Shown here in pieces: positions 13,027-14,607 of a stretch of 14,607 nt of DNA. Position 1 is the stretch's first letter, and each line of letters begins with the position of its first letter. A model generated the notes under the pieces. It made no database searches, was not told the origin of the DNA, and saw only the letters and a list, made by a program, of their open reading frames with translations. A program made the position numbers and the translations under genes. This DNA comes from Actinomycetes bacterium (GTDB lineage: Bacteria; Actinomycetota; Acidimicrobiia; Acidimicrobiales; RAAP-2), in contig JAJYDR010000051.1 of the NCBI GenBank assembly GCA_021777285.1, positions 1 through 14,607 of the forward strand. Reading direction: 5' to 3'.

Positions 13027-14607
13027 TCAGCCGACGGGCTTGGTTGCCGAGAGCGCCTTCTGGGCCAACTGGATCTGATCGTTCATCGCGCTTACGTCGC
13101 TCTGGTACTGCCCGAGGTGGCCCGCCGTCAGCTCGGCCTGGGCGTCGGCCCAATACGCGGACGCGCGCTGGAGGTAGTACTCGGCGCTCTGGCCGGATTT
13201 ACTCGTGCTCGTCCCGGAACCGCCGGTCGAGGGCGTCGTGGTCGGCGCTGCGCCCGCGACTACGTGACCGAGCACGGCGGCGAGTGCCTCATTCAACGTC
13301 GGCTTGATACTGACTTGCTGATTGAAGACCGCGATGACGTACTTCAACTGGGGCATCGAGTTGGACGTGCTCGAGACGTAGAGGGGCCGGATGTAGAGCA
13401 CGCTCTGGTCGAGGGGGACCATCAGGTTGTTGCCAAGCAGGACCTGGGAGCCGTGCTGGTCAAGCAGGGTGATGGTTGAACTGACCGTCGAGTTCTGCTG
13501 GATCTCGGAGTCGGCCTGAACCGGACCGGTCACGAGCGAGCCACGCGGTGTTTCATAGACGTAGAGACGACCGTAGTTCGACGGATTGCTCGTGGCCATC
13601 ATGAAGGCACTCAGCCCGAGCACGGTCGAGGAGTTACCGGCCGGCACGAAGGCGACGGACTCGAGCAATTGTTGATGACCGGTTCCCGGCAGCGAGCCGA
13701 CTTGGTAGATCGGGCTCATCGGCGAGAGCGAGGACGCGACGATGTTGCCCGCGGCGTTGGTCACCTGGGTCTGGGCGAGTGATTGACTCGGTGTCCCCTC
13801 GCCCGTCGTCGGCGACACGGTCCAGCCGTCCGAGGCGGTGTAGAAGGCGTTGGCGTTGGTGATGTGGTAGCTACCGAGCACTGCTGCCTGCACCGAGAAG
13901 ATGTCCGAGGGGTAGCGCAGGTGGCTCCTAATCTCGGGCGGCATCGAGGACATCGGCTGGAACATCGTCGGGAAGGCGGCCCGATAGGCCTGGAGGATTG
14001 GGTCGGTGGGGTCAGCCGCGTAGAACGTCATCTTGCCCGTGTAGGCGTTGATGACGACCTTGACCGAGTTGCGCACGTAGTTGAAACTCGCGGGCAGTCC
14101 ACCCACGTTCACGTTGAGGCTCGAGGCGTTCTGGCTGTAGGGGTACTGGTCGGTCGTCGTGTAGCCGTCGAGCACGTACTGCACGGAGCCGTCGGCGATC
14201 ACCGCGTAGGGGTGTGAGTCAAAGGAAAGGAAGGGCGCCGCCTTCTGAGCCATGGCGAGCACGTCGCGCACGAAGAGCACGCGACTCTTGGGCGTGATCT
14301 GATTCGAGATCAGCAGGTTGAAGTCGTTCAGCCGCAGCGCGAATGCCGCGCGGCTGAGAAAGCCACCAACCGCCACCCCACCGGTGCTCGCGTAGTGGGA
14401 CTCGACGGGCTGACCGGCGTTCTTGCCCTGGAGGACCTGATAGTCGACTTCGGGCTGCTTGGTGTTGGCGACGACCCAGCCGGGGTCGTTGATGCCGAAG
14501 TAGATGTCGGGCTTGGTGAGTACCGGCATGCCGCCCGTCGAGGTCGGCGGCACGTTGGACACCGCCAGGTTCGGGTTGCCCGTCGCGTAGTCGACCGAGT
14601 TCGCGAT
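13027..14607 (-). CDS. UPF0182 (COG1615) family membrane protein, C-terminal part
   Basis: The frame is open to the right edge, so the start is outside the window; 526 residues are present of a family usually 900-1000 long. A GTG at 14562 is internal, since the preceding residues continue the family sequence. Characteristic segments are KPDIYFG, VVANTKQPEVDY, FLSFDSHPYAVIADGSVQYVLDGYTTTDQYPYSQ-type text, NYVRNSVKVVINAYTG, ADPTDPIL and SHLRYPSDIFSVQ. The multi-pass N-terminal half is outside; the part here is the large extracytoplasmic region. It ends with a Thr/Ser/Gly-rich linker and a helical tail containing YYLQRASAYWADAQAELTAG. The family's function is unknown; it is widespread in Actinobacteria. 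It lies upstream of livK on the same strand but is separated by 305 bp, so it is probably a different transcription unit and unrelated to the hydroxyproline genes. Confidence 0.9.
   Translation of the reverse strand: MANSVDYATGNPNLAVSNVPPTSTGGMPVLTKPDIYFGINDPGWVVANTKQPEVDYQVLQGKNAGQPVESHYASTGGVAVGGFLSRAAFALRLNDFNLLISNQITPKSRVLFVRDVLAMAQKAAPFLSFDSHPYAVIADGSVQYVLDGYTTTDQYPYSQNASSLNVNVGGLPASFNYVRNSVKVVINAYTGKMTFYAADPTDPILQAYRAAFPTMFQPMSSMPPEIRSHLRYPSDIFSVQAAVLGSYHITNANAFYTASDGWTVSPTTGEGTPSQSLAQTQVTNAAGNIVASSLSPMSPIYQVGSLPGTGHQQLLESVAFVPAGNSSTVLGLSAFMMATSNPSNYGRLYVYETPRGSLVTGPVQADSEIQQNSTVSSTITLLDQHGSQVLLGNNLMVPLDQSVLYIRPLYVSSTSNSMPQLKYVIAVFNQQVSIKPTLNEALAAVLGHVVAGAAPTTTPSTGGSGTSTSKSGQSAEYYLQRASAYWADAQAELTAGHLGQYQSDVSAMNDQIQLAQKALSATKPVG

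Noticed and set aside
12854..13078. Plus-strand 74-codon open frame across the intergenic region
   Set aside because: No ribosome binding site or recognisable sequence, and it runs into the UPF0182 gene on the opposite strand.
1..14607. CRISPR arrays, tRNA/rRNA genes, insertion sequences, phage or defence genes
   Set aside because: No regularly spaced direct repeats, cloverleaf-like stretches, transposase motifs or terminal inverted repeats were seen; the window is metabolic and transport genes throughout.

Overview
This is a GC-rich window, packed with genes on one strand, that looks like part of an actinobacterial chromosome. The strongest taxonomic hint is the UPF0182 (COG1615) membrane-protein fragment at the right edge, a family typical of Actinobacteria. 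GTG starts, very short intergenic gaps and 4-bp start/stop overlaps fit that. An Acidimicrobiia-like lineage is possible, but that is only an impression.

Layout, left to right. Positions 2-733 (+) hold the 3' three-quarters of an ornithine cyclodeaminase/mu-crystallin family gene, probably a delta1-pyrroline-2-carboxylate reductase. It converges, with a 12-bp gap, on a long minus-strand array that reads from right to left. In transcription order the array is livK (12721-11522), an intercistronic hairpin (11505-11460), livH, livM, livG and livF, then a GntR/FCD regulator, then a short operator-rich gap (7183-7119). After the gap come a DAO-type flavoprotein, a small [2Fe-2S] protein, an FAD/BFD-[2Fe-2S] flavoprotein, a DapA-family deaminase, a proline-racemase-family epimerase and an alpha-ketoglutaric semialdehyde dehydrogenase (ends at 746). 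Upstream of livK lies a 305-bp intergenic region with a plausible extended -10 promoter and several short palindromes. Beyond it is the C-terminal part of UPF0182, which runs off the window.

Taken together the genes spell out a complete trans-4-hydroxy-L-proline catabolic route. Hydroxyproline would be imported by a Liv-type (HAAT) ABC transporter and epimerised to cis-4-hydroxy-D-proline. A three-subunit flavo-iron-sulfur dehydrogenase would oxidise it to delta1-pyrroline-4-hydroxy-2-carboxylate. The DapA-family enzyme would deaminate that to alpha-ketoglutaric semialdehyde, and the aldehyde dehydrogenase would oxidise it to 2-oxoglutarate. The GntR protein is the likely local regulator. Every step is a known family; the less usual parts are the Liv-type transporter welded to the pathway, a substrate-binding protein with no visible lipobox, and paired operator-like palindromes overlapping an internal promoter. 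Function is inferred from motifs and gene order; no searches were run.
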